A DNA stretch of 64,000 nucleotides, taken from Ardenticatenales bacterium. Its GTDB lineage: Bacteria; Chloroflexota; Anaerolineae; Promineifilales; Promineifilaceae. Below the pieces are notes generated by a model. The model was not told where the DNA came from, made no database searches, and saw nothing but the letters and a program-made list of their open reading frames with translations. The DNA lies in contig JACKBM010000003.1 of NCBI GenBank assembly GCA_020634575.1, forward strand, positions 124,001 to 188,000, written 5' to 3'. A program made the position numbers and the translations under genes. Positions 1-7,975 of this stretch are shown in pieces; the stretch's first letter is position 1; each line of letters begins with the position of its first letter.

Positions 1-165
1 CGTCCGCGCGACGGCATTGACTTCGTCATCCGTAACGGCATCCTGAGCCAGAATGGTCCCCGTCAGGAGCAATGTGAGCACCAGAGCCAGCAGCGGCACC
101 AGCCGGCGCAGGTTGTGGCGCCGGCCGGTTGCCCGGAGAAGCAATGGCAGATAGTTATCTGTCAT
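1..165 (-). CDS. ccmH: Cytochrome c-type biogenesis protein CcmH, N-terminal part (cut by window edge)
   Basis: Only the first 55 codons are inside the window; the gene runs off the left edge. CcmH keeps apocytochrome c haem-binding cysteines reduced and presents them to the haem lyase at the outer face of the membrane. The reading shows a basic N-terminus, one hydrophobic segment (about residues 22-40, a signal anchor ending near LAQD), then TDDEVNAVART, the usual lead-in to the CcmH LYCPVC redox motif, which would lie just outside the window. The ATG at 163-165 has a GAGGTT-like ribosome site upstream. It follows ccmF by 17 bases, as expected for a ccm operon. The product call is an inference from this lead-in plus context, since the redox motif itself is not seen. 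Confidence 0.72.
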   Translation of the reverse strand, partial: MTDNYLPLLLRATGRRHNLRRLVPLLALVLTLLLTGTILAQDAVTDDEVNAVART

Positions 166-182
166 CGTAAGTTAACCTCAAA

Positions 183-2198
183 TCAGTCACCTGGGGCGAG
201 GACCGGCCGGTTCGCCTCCGCCACGGCTACCAACCGCTCTTCAGCCGGATCCGGCCAGACAGCGATCATGGTACCGATGACAAAGACAAAGCCACCAATC
301 CAGACCCAGTTAATTAGCGGGTTCAGGTACAACCGCAGCGTCGCCGCCGTGGCCGTAATGCCTTCCCAGTCAATCATGCGCACGTAGAAATCTTCCAGCA
401 GCGTGGAGCGCTCATCGGCGATGGTCATTGTCTGACCCGTACGCTGATACACTTCATTGCGCGGATTGAGCGTCTTGACGACCTCACCGTTCTTTAGCAC
501 GGTGACATCCGCCTCGATGATGATCAGGTCGTCCGGCGCCTCAAATGCCTGCGTGCCATTAAACACGACGGTGTACTCGCCCAGCGAAGCCTGCTGCCCG
601 CTGGTCAGGAATATCTGGCGCTGATCCTGGAACAGCTCAGAACCGATGACGCCAATGCCCATCAGCAGGACGCCGATATGGATCCAGTAACCGCCGTAAC
701 GGCGCCGGTTGCGGGCCATTAGATTAAAGAAAGCGGTATGGATCGGCTCACCCGGCCGGCTGCCCCGCGGCTTCATACGCGCCCGGGTCCCCTTGATGAA
801 CTCCAGCACCGTCAGGATCAACGAGAAGCTGACAATCCAGAAGCCGAGCAAGGCTACCCAATGGGTCGTGCCGAAGATGGCGATCAGGATGATGATCACG
901 GTGGCGGCCAGGGCCGGATAGCGTAGCTGCAATTCCAGCCGCTGCAAACTGGTGCGCGTCCACATGGTGAGCGGCGCCACGCCCATGAGCAATAACAAGA
1001 CGGCAAACATGGGACCATTGACCTTCTCGTAGAAAATCTCGCCCACTGTGACCTGCTCTCCGAACAACAACTCCGAGATGATCGGGTAGTTGGTGCCCCA
1101 GAAAGTAGCGAAGCAGATGCCCAGGATAAGGAAATTGTTGAGCAGAAACGCCGATTCGCGGGAGAAGAAGGATTGCAGCTTGTTCTCGGACGCCAGCTTG
1201 TCCCGCCGGATATAAACCATGAAGAAGGAGAAAAGGATCATCACCACGATAAAGGCAAAGAAATAGTTGCCAATGGTGCTCTGGGCAAATGAATGCACAG
1301 AGGAGATGATGCCGGTCCGCACGATAAACGTGCCGTAGATCATCAGGATGTAGGTCACGACGATCAGGCTGATAGTCCAGCCCTTGAACATCTTCTGCTT
1401 TTCCTGAATCATGACTGAGTGCAGGAAAGCGGTGCCAGCCAACCAGGGCATAAACGACGCGTTTTCCACCGGGTCCCAGGCCCAGTAACCACCCCAGCCC
1501 AACACATCGTAGGCCCAGCGGCCGCCCAGGATGAGGCCCATGCTGAGGAACAGCCAGGCGATCAGGGTCCAGCGCCGCGTGATGCGGAACCAGGTGTCAT
1601 CCAGTTCACCGCTGATCAGCGCCGCCATGGCGAAGGCGTAGGGGATGGTAAAGCCCACAAAGCCCAGGTAAAGCATGGGCGGATGGATGATCATGCCGGG
1701 ATGGCGCAGCAGTGGGTTCAGCCCGTTACCCTCGGCTGGTACAAAGGCCAGCCGGGCAAAGGGATTCTCGATGCCGACCGTCAGCGCCAGGAAGAACATC
1801 TGCGTGAAGGCCGTAACCATGATGACGTACGGCATGAAGTGGCGGTATTTTGACCAATCCCGCCGCATCGAAAAGGCGGTAAACGCCGCCAGCAGAATGT
1901 TCCAGAAGAGTAGAGAACCAGCCTGTCCACCCCAAAGGGCAGTGATCTTCAGATAGGTTGGCGTCTCCCGGCTGGTAACTCGCCAGACATATTCCAGCGA
2001 AAAGTCATTATTCAGCAGGGAATACACCATCGTCAGGCCGGACAGTAGCATGAGCGGGAAGATGGCAATGAGCGCATTGCGCGCACTATCCACCCAGGCC
2101 TGGTTCCCGCGCCGAGCGCCCAGGAAGGCTGTGATGGCAGCATAGATCGCCAGCAGTGCGCTGATAAAGACGGCAAATCGACCGAGGTCAGCAATCAT
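183..2198 (-). CDS. ccmF: Cytochrome c haem lyase CcmF
   Basis: This polytopic membrane protein of 671 residues receives haem from CcmE and attaches it to apocytochrome c. It has many hydrophobic segments. The tryptophan-rich haem-handling motif WGGYWAWDPVEN is at residues 235-246 and a conserved HPP is at 172-174 in a periplasmic loop. Length and motif order fit the CcmF/NrfE family. The C-terminal 200 residues form the large periplasmic domain followed by a final membrane segment. It is transcribed after ccmE (26 bases between them) and before ccmH, so DUF2007-ccmE-ccmF-ccmH look like one operon. No ccmABCD genes are in the window; they may lie past the left edge. Confidence 0.95.
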   Translation of the reverse strand: MIADLGRFAVFISALLAIYAAITAFLGARRGNQAWVDSARNALIAIFPLMLLSGLTMVYSLLNNDFSLEYVWRVTSRETPTYLKITALWGGQAGSLLFWNILLAAFTAFSMRRDWSKYRHFMPYVIMVTAFTQMFFLALTVGIENPFARLAFVPAEGNGLNPLLRHPGMIIHPPMLYLGFVGFTIPYAFAMAALISGELDDTWFRITRRWTLIAWLFLSMGLILGGRWAYDVLGWGGYWAWDPVENASFMPWLAGTAFLHSVMIQEKQKMFKGWTISLIVVTYILMIYGTFIVRTGIISSVHSFAQSTIGNYFFAFIVVMILFSFFMVYIRRDKLASENKLQSFFSRESAFLLNNFLILGICFATFWGTNYPIISELLFGEQVTVGEIFYEKVNGPMFAVLLLLMGVAPLTMWTRTSLQRLELQLRYPALAATVIIILIAIFGTTHWVALLGFWIVSFSLILTVLEFIKGTRARMKPRGSRPGEPIHTAFFNLMARNRRRYGGYWIHIGVLLMGIGVIGSELFQDQRQIFLTSGQQASLGEYTVVFNGTQAFEAPDDLIIIEADVTVLKNGEVVKTLNPRNEVYQRTGQTMTIADERSTLLEDFYVRMIDWEGITATAATLRLYLNPLINWVWIGGFVFVIGTMIAVWPDPAEERLVAVAEANRPVLAPGD

Positions 2199-2224
2199 AA
2201 TTTCTGCGGTCCCTGTTTAGTTAA

Positions 2225-2701
2225 TCAGGATTCGGGTTCCAACTCTTCGTAGCGAGTTGGGCATTTGAGCAGCAGGCCATCGGGATTGGCGTGCAAGACG
2301 CCCATCTCGTCCACATGGCCGTCAACCAGGGCCTGGGCCTGGTTCTGCAGAAGCTCCGGCTTCGGCTCATTCATGGCCACAACGTGCAGCCGCTGGCCCG
2401 GATTCTCCAGGTCATCGACGATGTCAAATTCCAGACGGGAAGTATTGGCATCGACCTGCGTATATTGAATGGTGTCGCCAATGACCCAGCCTGCAATACG
2501 GAGATCTTTGCCGACCAGGCGGGCTTCTTCCGCATAGTATTCGTCAACGGTCTTGAACAGTTGCGAGCTGTCATTCAAGGCGCTGAAGATGAGGGCGGCG
2601 ATGGCGCCGAAAATAACGACCGCGCCGACAACAAACTTGAGCCGGCTCGGCTGAGAATCAGTCAGGGTGGATTCACCCTTGGTCCAACTTGCTTCAGACA
2701 T
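2225..2701 (-). CDS. ccmE: Cytochrome c maturation haem chaperone CcmE, CXXXY type
   Basis: CcmE carries haem covalently on its periplasmic OB-fold domain and hands it to CcmF. The 158-residue protein has one N-terminal membrane anchor (about residues 22-41) and the OB-fold region with GKDLRIAGWVIGDTIQY near 65-80. The haem-attachment site, normally HXXXY (histidine), reads C-P-T-R-Y at residues 147-151 in the expected place after a VDGHVDEMGVLHA stretch. That is the cysteine variant described in some archaea and sulfate reducers. The start ATG has GGAG five bases upstream and lies two bases after the stop of the DUF2007 gene, suggesting translational coupling. Confidence 0.93.
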   Translation of the reverse strand: MSEASWTKGESTLTDSQPSRLKFVVGAVVIFGAIAALIFSALNDSSQLFKTVDEYYAEEARLVGKDLRIAGWVIGDTIQYTQVDANTSRLEFDIVDDLENPGQRLHVVAMNEPKPELLQNQAQALVDGHVDEMGVLHANPDGLLLKCPTRYEELEPES

Positions 2702-2703
2702 AT

Positions 2704-3024
2704 TTACTCCTGAATTTCGGATTCCAGTATGGCGCGGGCCCTGGCCTCAAAACTTTCCGGGACCAGCACAAAGCCGGTGCCGAGAATGGCCACGGTCAAC
2801 CCCAGGGCCTGACCGGCCGGTTCCTGCCGGGCGCGCGCCGGAATACCTTCAACCTGTAAACGTTGTGCGACGATTTCGGCCGGCACCAGACCGGCCTCTT
2901 CGGCCACAACAACCCATTTGACTTCTTGTGAACCAGCCTGCCGGGCTGCGCGGCGAATTGGCCGGGATTTTTTACCGGCCGGATCCTCGGGAAGCGGAAC
3001 AGAATTTAATGTGAGTTCGCTCAT
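2704..3024 (-). CDS. DUF2007-like small protein
   Basis: A 106-residue soluble protein, first gene of the ccmE-ccmF-ccmH transcription unit. Residues about 35-105 (KWVVVAEEAGLVPAEIVAQRL, VEGIPARAR, then FVLVPESFEARARAILE) match the layout of DUF2007, a small ferredoxin-like fold called a putative signal-transducing domain: a beta strand, a helix that scans upstream residues, GIPA, and a terminal VPE..A.A..IL helix. The first 33 residues are polar and basic with no pattern. Its biochemical role is unknown. Position suggests it is co-expressed with the haem-maturation genes, but this link is inference. Confidence 0.7.
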   Translation of the reverse strand: MSELTLNSVPLPEDPAGKKSRPIRRAARQAGSQEVKWVVVAEEAGLVPAEIVAQRLQVEGIPARARQEPAGQALGLTVAILGTGFVLVPESFEARARAILESEIQE

Positions 3025-3346
3025 GCCGAGCCCCTGATGGCAAAAGTGGCCACTTCAGCAGTTACCTCTTTCATGGCCACTTATTCCTTAATCATGAAAG
3101 ACTGGCTTCCAGTCAACTCATGCACACGTTCAGCGCTCATTATAACCCAAAGGGAAAATCTACGAATAGTGAGCTTTGTCGCAATAATTTGTGCCTAATC
3201 TAATATGACACTAGAGGGTTGACCAGCCGGCGTTGATACTGGACCAGCCTTTTATTAATCTGGCTATCATTCTTGCCGCTGGCTTATGCCTGATTTCAAT
3301 TGGAGGCAGATGAGGTGTTGGGCGGGCAAAGGTGGGGCTGGCGAAC
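3025..3346. other. Intergenic region upstream of the ccm operon
   Basis: About 320 bases without a convincing gene. It lies between the 5' end of the DUF2007-ccm unit and the terminator of the Nudix-like gene, both on the minus strand. The part near 3100-3200 is AT-richer than its surroundings and holds the only good -10-like box (3139-3144). A short open stretch around 3286-3500 on the plus strand has no coding signs and was not called. Confidence 0.5.
3139..3144 (-). promoter_or_regulatory. Candidate -10 box for the DUF2007-ccm operon
   Basis: The minus strand reads TATAAT here within GGGTTATAATGAGC, about 115 bases before the first ATG of the operon. A -35 element is weak (TTCGTA about 16 bases further upstream). 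A transcript from here would have a leader of roughly 110 bases. Confidence 0.35.
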
Positions 3347-3373
3347 AAAAAAGGGCAGCTCAGCGCTGCCCTT
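3347..3373 (-). terminator. Rho-independent terminator of the Nudix-like gene
   Basis: A nine-base-pair perfect stem (AAGGGCAGC / GCTGCCCTT, 3351-3359 with 3365-3373) has a five-base loop. On the minus strand it is followed by six T residues (3347-3352). It starts three bases after the stop codon of the gene at 3376. Confidence 0.88.
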
Positions 3374-3375
3374 GC

Positions 3376-3984
3376 CTAATCTACGTATTCATTACCCTGA
3401 CGGATACGCCGCTGATGCGCCGTGATATGGGCCACCGCTTCGGGGACCGCTTTGCTTTGCAGCGCCAGCAGCCCCAGCGAGATTGCCAGCGCATCACTTG
3501 AAGCGCCGATACGGCCATCCCAAAGGGCGCGGCGCAGCTCATTGAGTGGGATCCAGCGCCGGTTTTCATCCAGTTGCCCTGTTTGCAGTACCCGTTTGGC
3601 GTTCAACACCAGGAAAAAATGATGGGTGCCGACATGCTGGTCCTTGTCGATAACCAGCGTATTGAGGTAACGCCAATCTTCAGCTTGCATGCCGACGCGC
3701 TCCAGCGCTTTCTGGGCAACTTCAAGGGGGGCTTCCCCGTCCTTGATTTCCGCAGCCAGAATTTGCCACGATGAGCGGCCGACACCGTGCCGGTAAGTGT
3801 CCAGCACCATCGCCAGTCCACTCGTATCAAAGACCAGGACATTGACGTAGTCACTCCCTTTTACCATGGGCCAATCGTCGATGACCTGGCCATCCGGGAG
3901 TCTGATCTGTTCCATTGTGAGGGTCATGGCAGGGTGGGTTACCACGGGCTGGCGTTCAAGCACTTGCCATTTCTTCTCGGTCAT
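3376..3984 (-). CDS. Nudix-fold protein with a degenerate Nudix box
   Basis: A 202-residue protein resembling ADP-ribose pyrophosphatase-type Nudix hydrolases in layout: an N-terminal strand region (WQVLERQPVV), MVKGSDYVNVLVFD, then LDTYRHGVGRSSWQILAAEIKDGE where the family has QYR....WELPAG.IE.GE. The Nudix box (normally GX5EX7REUXEEXGU) reads with Q-K in place of the R-E pair and E-R in place of the E-E pair (QKALERVG). Two metal-binding glutamates are therefore missing. The fold assignment is fairly secure; hydrolase activity is doubtful, and a non-catalytic or regulatory role is possible. The start has GGAG six bases upstream. An intact Nudix gene lies at 45740. Confidence 0.75.
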   Translation of the reverse strand: MTEKKWQVLERQPVVTHPAMTLTMEQIRLPDGQVIDDWPMVKGSDYVNVLVFDTSGLAMVLDTYRHGVGRSSWQILAAEIKDGEAPLEVAQKALERVGMQAEDWRYLNTLVIDKDQHVGTHHFFLVLNAKRVLQTGQLDENRRWIPLNELRRALWDGRIGASSDALAISLGLLALQSKAVPEAVAHITAHQRRIRQGNEYVD

Positions 3985-4150
3985 TCATTTCTCCGCTTGC
4001 GCCATACCAGAACAGCGGTTGCCAGGGGGCAGGGACAACAGATATGCGCAAGCAGCACATCTACAAGCAACCGTGTAACGATGTTGAAACTTCAATGGTT
4101 AACTGTTTGTTATTCTATTGAGCCAAGCTTACGCCTAATATTACGGCATT

Positions 4151-4723
4151 TTAGGCCAGAGAAGCTGTCGCGAAGATAACATGAAAGGGTTGGCAATAGA
4201 TGACGATAGTGCTGAATTGGGAGATGTCGGTACCGGCCGGTAACACATAATTCTGGCTGCCCACATTGCCCTTGAGTGAACCCAGGTCGATGGCGTCCTG
4301 CATGACATCTGCCTGGCTCGTCGGGTTGGGGTGGCTGGTCAGGTAAACGTGGAGATCCGGCCCGTTGGTTACCGTAAAGTCCTCAAAGCGCAGCACATAG
4401 GAGCCATCTTCCAGGGCATAAATCGTGGCGCTGCCGGCGCCCTGGTGGAAATCGTCAGCATCCTGGAATGAGCCGCTCAGAACCGGTTCCGGCGCTGCGG
4501 CGGGCATCTCATCGCTCATGACGGTGTCCGGCATGGCAGCTGCGGTGGCCTGGGCGTCGGCCTCTTCCATTTGGTTAATACCGGCCGGTTCGGTAGCCGC
4601 GGCCACGGGAAACGCCTCATCGACCACGTCATTAACAAAGAGAGGTGAGGCCAGGTACCAGCCGAGGGCAATGATGACAACCAGAGCCAGGGCGGCGGCA
4701 GGAATGAGCAGACGTTTGGACAT
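4151..4723 (-). CDS. Membrane-anchored DM13 domain protein
   Basis: A 190-residue protein with an N-terminal hydrophobic anchor (residues 5-24) and an Ala/Glu/Met-rich linker (about 30-80). A DM13 domain covers about 83-190: GSFQDADDFHQGAGSATIY, then the beta-rich core with NGPDLHVYLT, and the ending YCQPFHVIFATASL that includes the conserved near-terminal cysteine. DM13 domains are proposed to take part in redox or electron-transfer reactions outside the cell; the substrate here is unknown. GGAG lies eight bases before the ATG. It stands alone, with a 166-base gap on its downstream side and 148 bases on its upstream side. Confidence 0.85.
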   Translation of the reverse strand: MSKRLLIPAAALALVVIIALGWYLASPLFVNDVVDEAFPVAAATEPAGINQMEEADAQATAAAMPDTVMSDEMPAAAPEPVLSGSFQDADDFHQGAGSATIYALEDGSYVLRFEDFTVTNGPDLHVYLTSHPNPTSQADVMQDAIDLGSLKGNVGSQNYVLPAGTDISQFSTIVIYCQPFHVIFATASLA

Positions 4724-4871
4724 GAAAATCTCCAGGATGTGCGGTATTGGCGTCTGTTGCTCTGCCGCAGACGCCAGGATGGTTAATTGCTGTTTGGATG
4801 AGGGAACTGGCCGCTCTGCTTACGCCGGCGTAACCATTTTGTAACTTATTGGGGAGGATGGGACTGGCTGG

Positions 4872-5501
4872 CTACGCGCCGATCAGCTCGTCATATTTGG
4901 TCCGTACCGCCTGGATATCCTGCCAGGTCAGCGCCTTGGGCGAGCCTGGCTGGCGCGAGGGATTGCGCAGCAGGTAGGCCGGGTGGAAGATTGGCATCAC
5001 CCAGCGGCCATCCCATTGGCGCCACTCCCCGCGCGTCTTGGTGATGCCGCGCTTCTCTTCGAGAATGGAAGCGGTGGCCACACCACCAGAAAGGAGGATG
5101 ATGGCGGGGTCGATCAGCCGGATGATCTCCAGAATGTACGGCTTGTAGTAGATGATCTCATCCGGTGTTGGTTTGCGCAGCGGCTTGCCGTTGTCGCCGG
5201 GCGGCAGGCGGAACACGGCGTTGGTGATGAAGACATCCTTTTCCGGGTCCAGGTTTACCGCCCGCAGGATCTGGTCCAGCAACTGCCCGGAGCGACCCAC
5301 AAACGGTTTGCCCTGCCGGTCTTCTTCGGTGCCCGGTGCCTCGCCGATGATCATCAGTTTGGCGTCCGGGTTGCCCCGATAGATGACCATGTTGGTGCCC
5401 ATGGGGAAGAGCGGGTCATCCTCCAGCTTCATCATATGGTCAACCAGCGCTTCCAGGGAAGGGAACTGGTCGGGGCGATCGGCAAACATCTCGTACTGCA
5501 T
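4872..5501 (-). CDS. Family-4-like uracil-DNA glycosylase lacking Fe-S cysteines
   Basis: A 209-residue protein of the uracil-DNA glycosylase superfamily that removes uracil from DNA. Motif 1 is GEAPGTEEDRQGKPFVGRSG (about residues 54-73) and motif 2 is HPAYLLR near the C-terminus; both are typical of family 4. Family-4 enzymes normally hold a 4Fe-4S cluster on four cysteines. This protein has no cysteine at all, and the ITNAVFRLPPG segment has phenylalanine where the family usually has cysteine. The start at 5501 was chosen because GGAGG lies five bases upstream; a longer reading would run back through an intergenic hairpin. It lies downstream of trxA on the same strand. Confidence 0.85.
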   Translation of the reverse strand: MQYEMFADRPDQFPSLEALVDHMMKLEDDPLFPMGTNMVIYRGNPDAKLMIIGEAPGTEEDRQGKPFVGRSGQLLDQILRAVNLDPEKDVFITNAVFRLPPGDNGKPLRKPTPDEIIYYKPYILEIIRLIDPAIILLSGGVATASILEEKRGITKTRGEWRQWDGRWVMPIFHPAYLLRNPSRQPGSPKALTWQDIQAVRTKYDELIGA

Positions 5502-5566
5502 GGGATCCTCCGGGATATCTCCAGTGAGAATGAAGATAACCGGACTGCCTCGATTTGGCAAGGCGC

Positions 5567-5622
5567 GGGGTCCGTACCAACCCGTCGGGTTACCCCTAAC
5601 CCGACGGGTTGGTACGGACCCC
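5567..5622. repeat. Perfect 26-bp inverted repeat of the ACCCGACGGGT family
   Basis: Arms 5567-5592 and 5597-5622 are perfectly complementary around a four-base loop (CCCC). The core is AACCCGTCGGGTT on one arm and AACCCGACGGGTT on the other, with GGTCCGTACC flanks. It begins directly after the thioredoxin stop codon (minus strand) and may also act as a transcription terminator, although no T tract follows. The same core recurs at 6099, 53698-53873 and 61181. Confidence 0.9.
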
Positions 5623-5970
5623 TCACGCGCCGCCGTCGCGCAATAGATGCTCAACCACCAGTTGCCCCAAACCGGCTTCATCAAACCGCTCCAGTTGCCG
5701 GTGAACGATCTGACCGTCTTTCAGGAAGAGCACCGTAGGCATACTCTGGATATTGAAATGGGCCACCATTTCGGGGCAGTCGTCGACATTGACCAGGCCG
5801 ACGGTGATCCGATCAGCGTGTTGCGCCGCCAGACGCTCCATCCAGGGGGTGATCAGTTTGCAGGGCGGGCACCAGTCAGCCCAGAAATCGAGGACAACCG
5901 GCCGGTCAGCCTCACGCACAAACTGCTGAAAAGTTGCATCATCAATGGTTTGGGGGAATGTGGACATCAT
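5623..5970 (-). CDS. Thioredoxin-like protein with WCPPC active site
   Basis: A 115-residue single-domain thioredoxin for cytosolic thiol-disulfide exchange. FWADWCPPCKLITP carries the redox pair at about residues 34 and 37, and the cis-proline motif SMPTVLFLKDGQ follows. Most thioredoxins have WCGPC; the proline in place of glycine is expected to shift the redox potential. Two ATGs in tandem (5970 and 5967) are possible starts. The GAGGTGAG ribosome site abuts the first, so the second, seven bases away, may be the one used. A thioredoxin reductase gene is at 25141, not linked to this gene. Confidence 0.93.
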   Translation of the reverse strand: MMSTFPQTIDDATFQQFVREADRPVVLDFWADWCPPCKLITPWMERLAAQHADRITVGLVNVDDCPEMVAHFNIQSMPTVLFLKDGQIVHRQLERFDEAGLGQLVVEHLLRDGGA

Positions 5971-6085
5971 CTCACCTCACGCATGGGAAAAGTAACGGCT
6001 GCGCCACCCTGGCGCGCCACAACGTCTTGGGTGAGACGATAGATTAATGGTTTAGACCAGGGTTGAATGAGAAAGTTTCAAGAAA

Positions 6086-6121
6086 CGACGGGTCGCCCAC
6101 CCGACGGGTCCCTAACCCCTC
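6086..6121. repeat. Single-arm copy of the ACCCGACGGGT repeat at the truB 3' end
   Basis: ACCCGACGGGT at 6099-6109 is followed by CCCTAACCCCTC, nearly the same as the right arm of the perfect hairpin at 61198-61221. A partial CGACGGGTCG precedes it. The stop codon of truB (6112-6114) lies inside this repeat, so the repeat appears to have supplied or replaced the gene's end. Confidence 0.7.
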
Positions 6122-6984
6122 ACCGGGGGGAACATTTTGACGGCTTGCCAATCCTCACCAACCGGCCGGATCAGGCCGGCAAATGCCCCCTCAGCATCAT
6201 AAAGCCGCCACAATTCACCAGCCGCCAAATCCCCTTCTGTCGGGATAAGCTTGCCGTCCCACAACATCTGGATCTGCGCCGCCGGTAAAACCAGTCGTGG
6301 TAGATGGGCCACAGCCCGCTCAGCTGGTTGTAAATGGCTGGCAACACCAGCAACCGCCAACGTCTCCAACGTCACAGCTTCCTCGACCAGGAAGCCGCCC
6401 ACCGCCGTGCGCCGCAACACCGTCACATGGCCGCCGCAGCCCAGCGCCTGCCCTAAATCATGGGCCAGCGAGCGAATATACGTGCCGGCTGAACAGACCA
6501 CTTCCAGCTCCAGAAATGGTGGCTGCCATGCCAGCAGCGTCAATTCATAAATGGTCACAGCGCGGGGCTGCCGCTCTACCTCGATGCCCTGGCGGGCTAG
6601 CTTGTACAGCGGTTGTCCGTCCCGCTTGATGGCTGAATACATCGGTGGCAATTGTTGGATGGGGCCACGGAACGGGTCAAGGGCGGCGCGAATGGCCGCT
6701 TCGTCCACCTGAACGGGGGCTTCGGCCACAATTTCGCCCTCTGCATCATAACTATCGGTGGTCTGGCCCAGGCGGATGGTCGTGCGATAGGTTTTGGGCT
6801 GGCCGGTGATGTATTCGATCAGCCGGGTCGCCCGGCCCAACGCAACCAGCAGCACACCGGTGGCCAGCGGATCGAGTGTGCCAGCATGGCCGACGCGCTT
6901 CAGACCCGCCAGCCGCCGGACCCGGCCGACCACATCGTGGGAGGTGAGACCGGCCGGTTTGTCTATATTTAACAAGCCTTCCAT
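6112..6984 (-). CDS. truB: tRNA pseudouridine-55 synthase TruB
   Basis: A 290-residue enzyme that converts uridine 55 of the tRNA T-loop to pseudouridine. The N-terminus MEGLLNIDKPAGLTSHDVV and the catalytic motif GHAGTLDPLATG, with the nucleophile aspartate at residue 38, are diagnostic. A PUA-like C-terminal region follows after about residue 230. It sits after nrnA and rbfA (19 bases from nrnA), the common bacterial order in the nusA-infB region. No ribosome site is visible before its ATG, so translation probably depends on coupling to nrnA. Confidence 0.96.
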   Translation of the reverse strand: MEGLLNIDKPAGLTSHDVVGRVRRLAGLKRVGHAGTLDPLATGVLLVALGRATRLIEYITGQPKTYRTTIRLGQTTDSYDAEGEIVAEAPVQVDEAAIRAALDPFRGPIQQLPPMYSAIKRDGQPLYKLARQGIEVERQPRAVTIYELTLLAWQPPFLELEVVCSAGTYIRSLAHDLGQALGCGGHVTVLRRTAVGGFLVEEAVTLETLAVAGVASHLQPAERAVAHLPRLVLPAAQIQMLWDGKLIPTEGDLAAGELWRLYDAEGAFAGLIRPVGEDWQAVKMFPPVRG

Positions 6985-7002
6985 ACAAAGGGAAATCTGA
7001 GG

Positions 7003-7974
7003 CTAAAGGGCCGTCTGGTTGGCGATATATTCCCTGGCCATACTCACGACCAGCCGCTCGACCTTCTCCAGGGGCCCGTCCATCGTGGCCCCCGCCGCCA
7101 ACGGATGGCCGCCGCCACCCAGCGCCATCGCCAGCTCGGATACATCGTATGGCGGGCGGCAGCGCAAGCCGACAATTACCCGCCCCCCATCCATTTCGGT
7201 CATGACGATGCCCATGGCCGCCTGCTCCGCATTGCCCAAGAAGCTGACCAGGCCGGCATTACCGTTGCCCGGAAAGCCCGCCGCCTCGCGTGCTTCCTTG
7301 CTGATGCTGGTCCAGAGCAGCCCGCCCTCCATCTTCATATTGATCAACCCTTCGCGCCACAGCCGTAAGGTCGACAGCGGCTTGATGTTGATCGCCTGCA
7401 TGGTGATTTCCGGCAGATTGGCGCCGGCAGCGGTCAAGACCGCCGCCGCTTGCAGCGTTTTGTGGGTGGTGCCGGCCACACGGAAACAAAGGGTGTCGGT
7501 GACGATGCCCGTCAAGACGCTCTTGGCCAGGTCCGGGGTCCAGCTGACCCCCAGCGCGGGCAAAAGGTCAAACAGGATCTCCGCTGCTGACGTTGCTTCC
7601 GCATCCAGCAGGTTGACATCGCCAAATTCAGTGTTGGTGATGTGGTGGTCGATGTTGATCAGGGTCGGCACCGGTTCGGGAATGGTGGTGAACGCCTTGC
7701 CCATGCGAGACTGGTCGCCGCAATCCACCGCGATAGCCAGATCGTATTGTGCATCAAGCGGGTGATCACAGAGCACATCGTCTGCCAGGGTCAGGAAGCG
7801 AAAACGTTCCAGCATGCCATCATCACAGACAAGCGTGCATTTTTTGCCCAGCTGCTGCAACGCCTGCCCCATCGCCGTCAGCGAGCCGAGCGCGTCGCCA
7901 TCCGGCCGGATATGGGTGATGACCAGGATGTGGTTGGCTTCATCGATCAGGGCTTTGATTTTCTCGTAAACCAC
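7003..7974 (-). CDS. nrnA: DHH/DHHA1 phosphoesterase, NrnA-type (nanoRNase / pAp phosphatase)
   Basis: A 323-residue member of the DHH superfamily that degrades 2-5 nucleotide RNAs and often dephosphorylates 3'-phosphoadenosine-5'-phosphate. Metal-binding motifs are DGDALGS (residues 25-31), the VDCGD region (84-87) and DHH (109-111). The C-terminal DHHA1 domain carries GGGGHPLAAG near residue 290. The start is GTG with GAGGAA upstream, one base after the rbfA stop, so it is co-translated with rbfA. Length and motifs are normal for NrnA. Confidence 0.93.
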   Translation of the reverse strand: MVYEKIKALIDEANHILVITHIRPDGDALGSLTAMGQALQQLGKKCTLVCDDGMLERFRFLTLADDVLCDHPLDAQYDLAIAVDCGDQSRMGKAFTTIPEPVPTLINIDHHITNTEFGDVNLLDAEATSAAEILFDLLPALGVSWTPDLAKSVLTGIVTDTLCFRVAGTTHKTLQAAAVLTAAGANLPEITMQAINIKPLSTLRLWREGLINMKMEGGLLWTSISKEAREAAGFPGNGNAGLVSFLGNAEQAAMGIVMTEMDGGRVIVGLRCRPPYDVSELAMALGGGGHPLAAGATMDGPLEKVERLVVSMAREYIANQTAL

Positions 7975-7975
7975 T

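Noticed and set aside
1419..1853. Plus-strand open frame opposite ccmF
   Set aside because: Shadow of ccmF; no ribosome site, no recognisable domain.
5502..5684. N-terminal extension of the uracil-DNA glycosylase
   Set aside because: It reads through the perfect hairpin and overlaps the thioredoxin gene; the start at 5501 has GGAGG.
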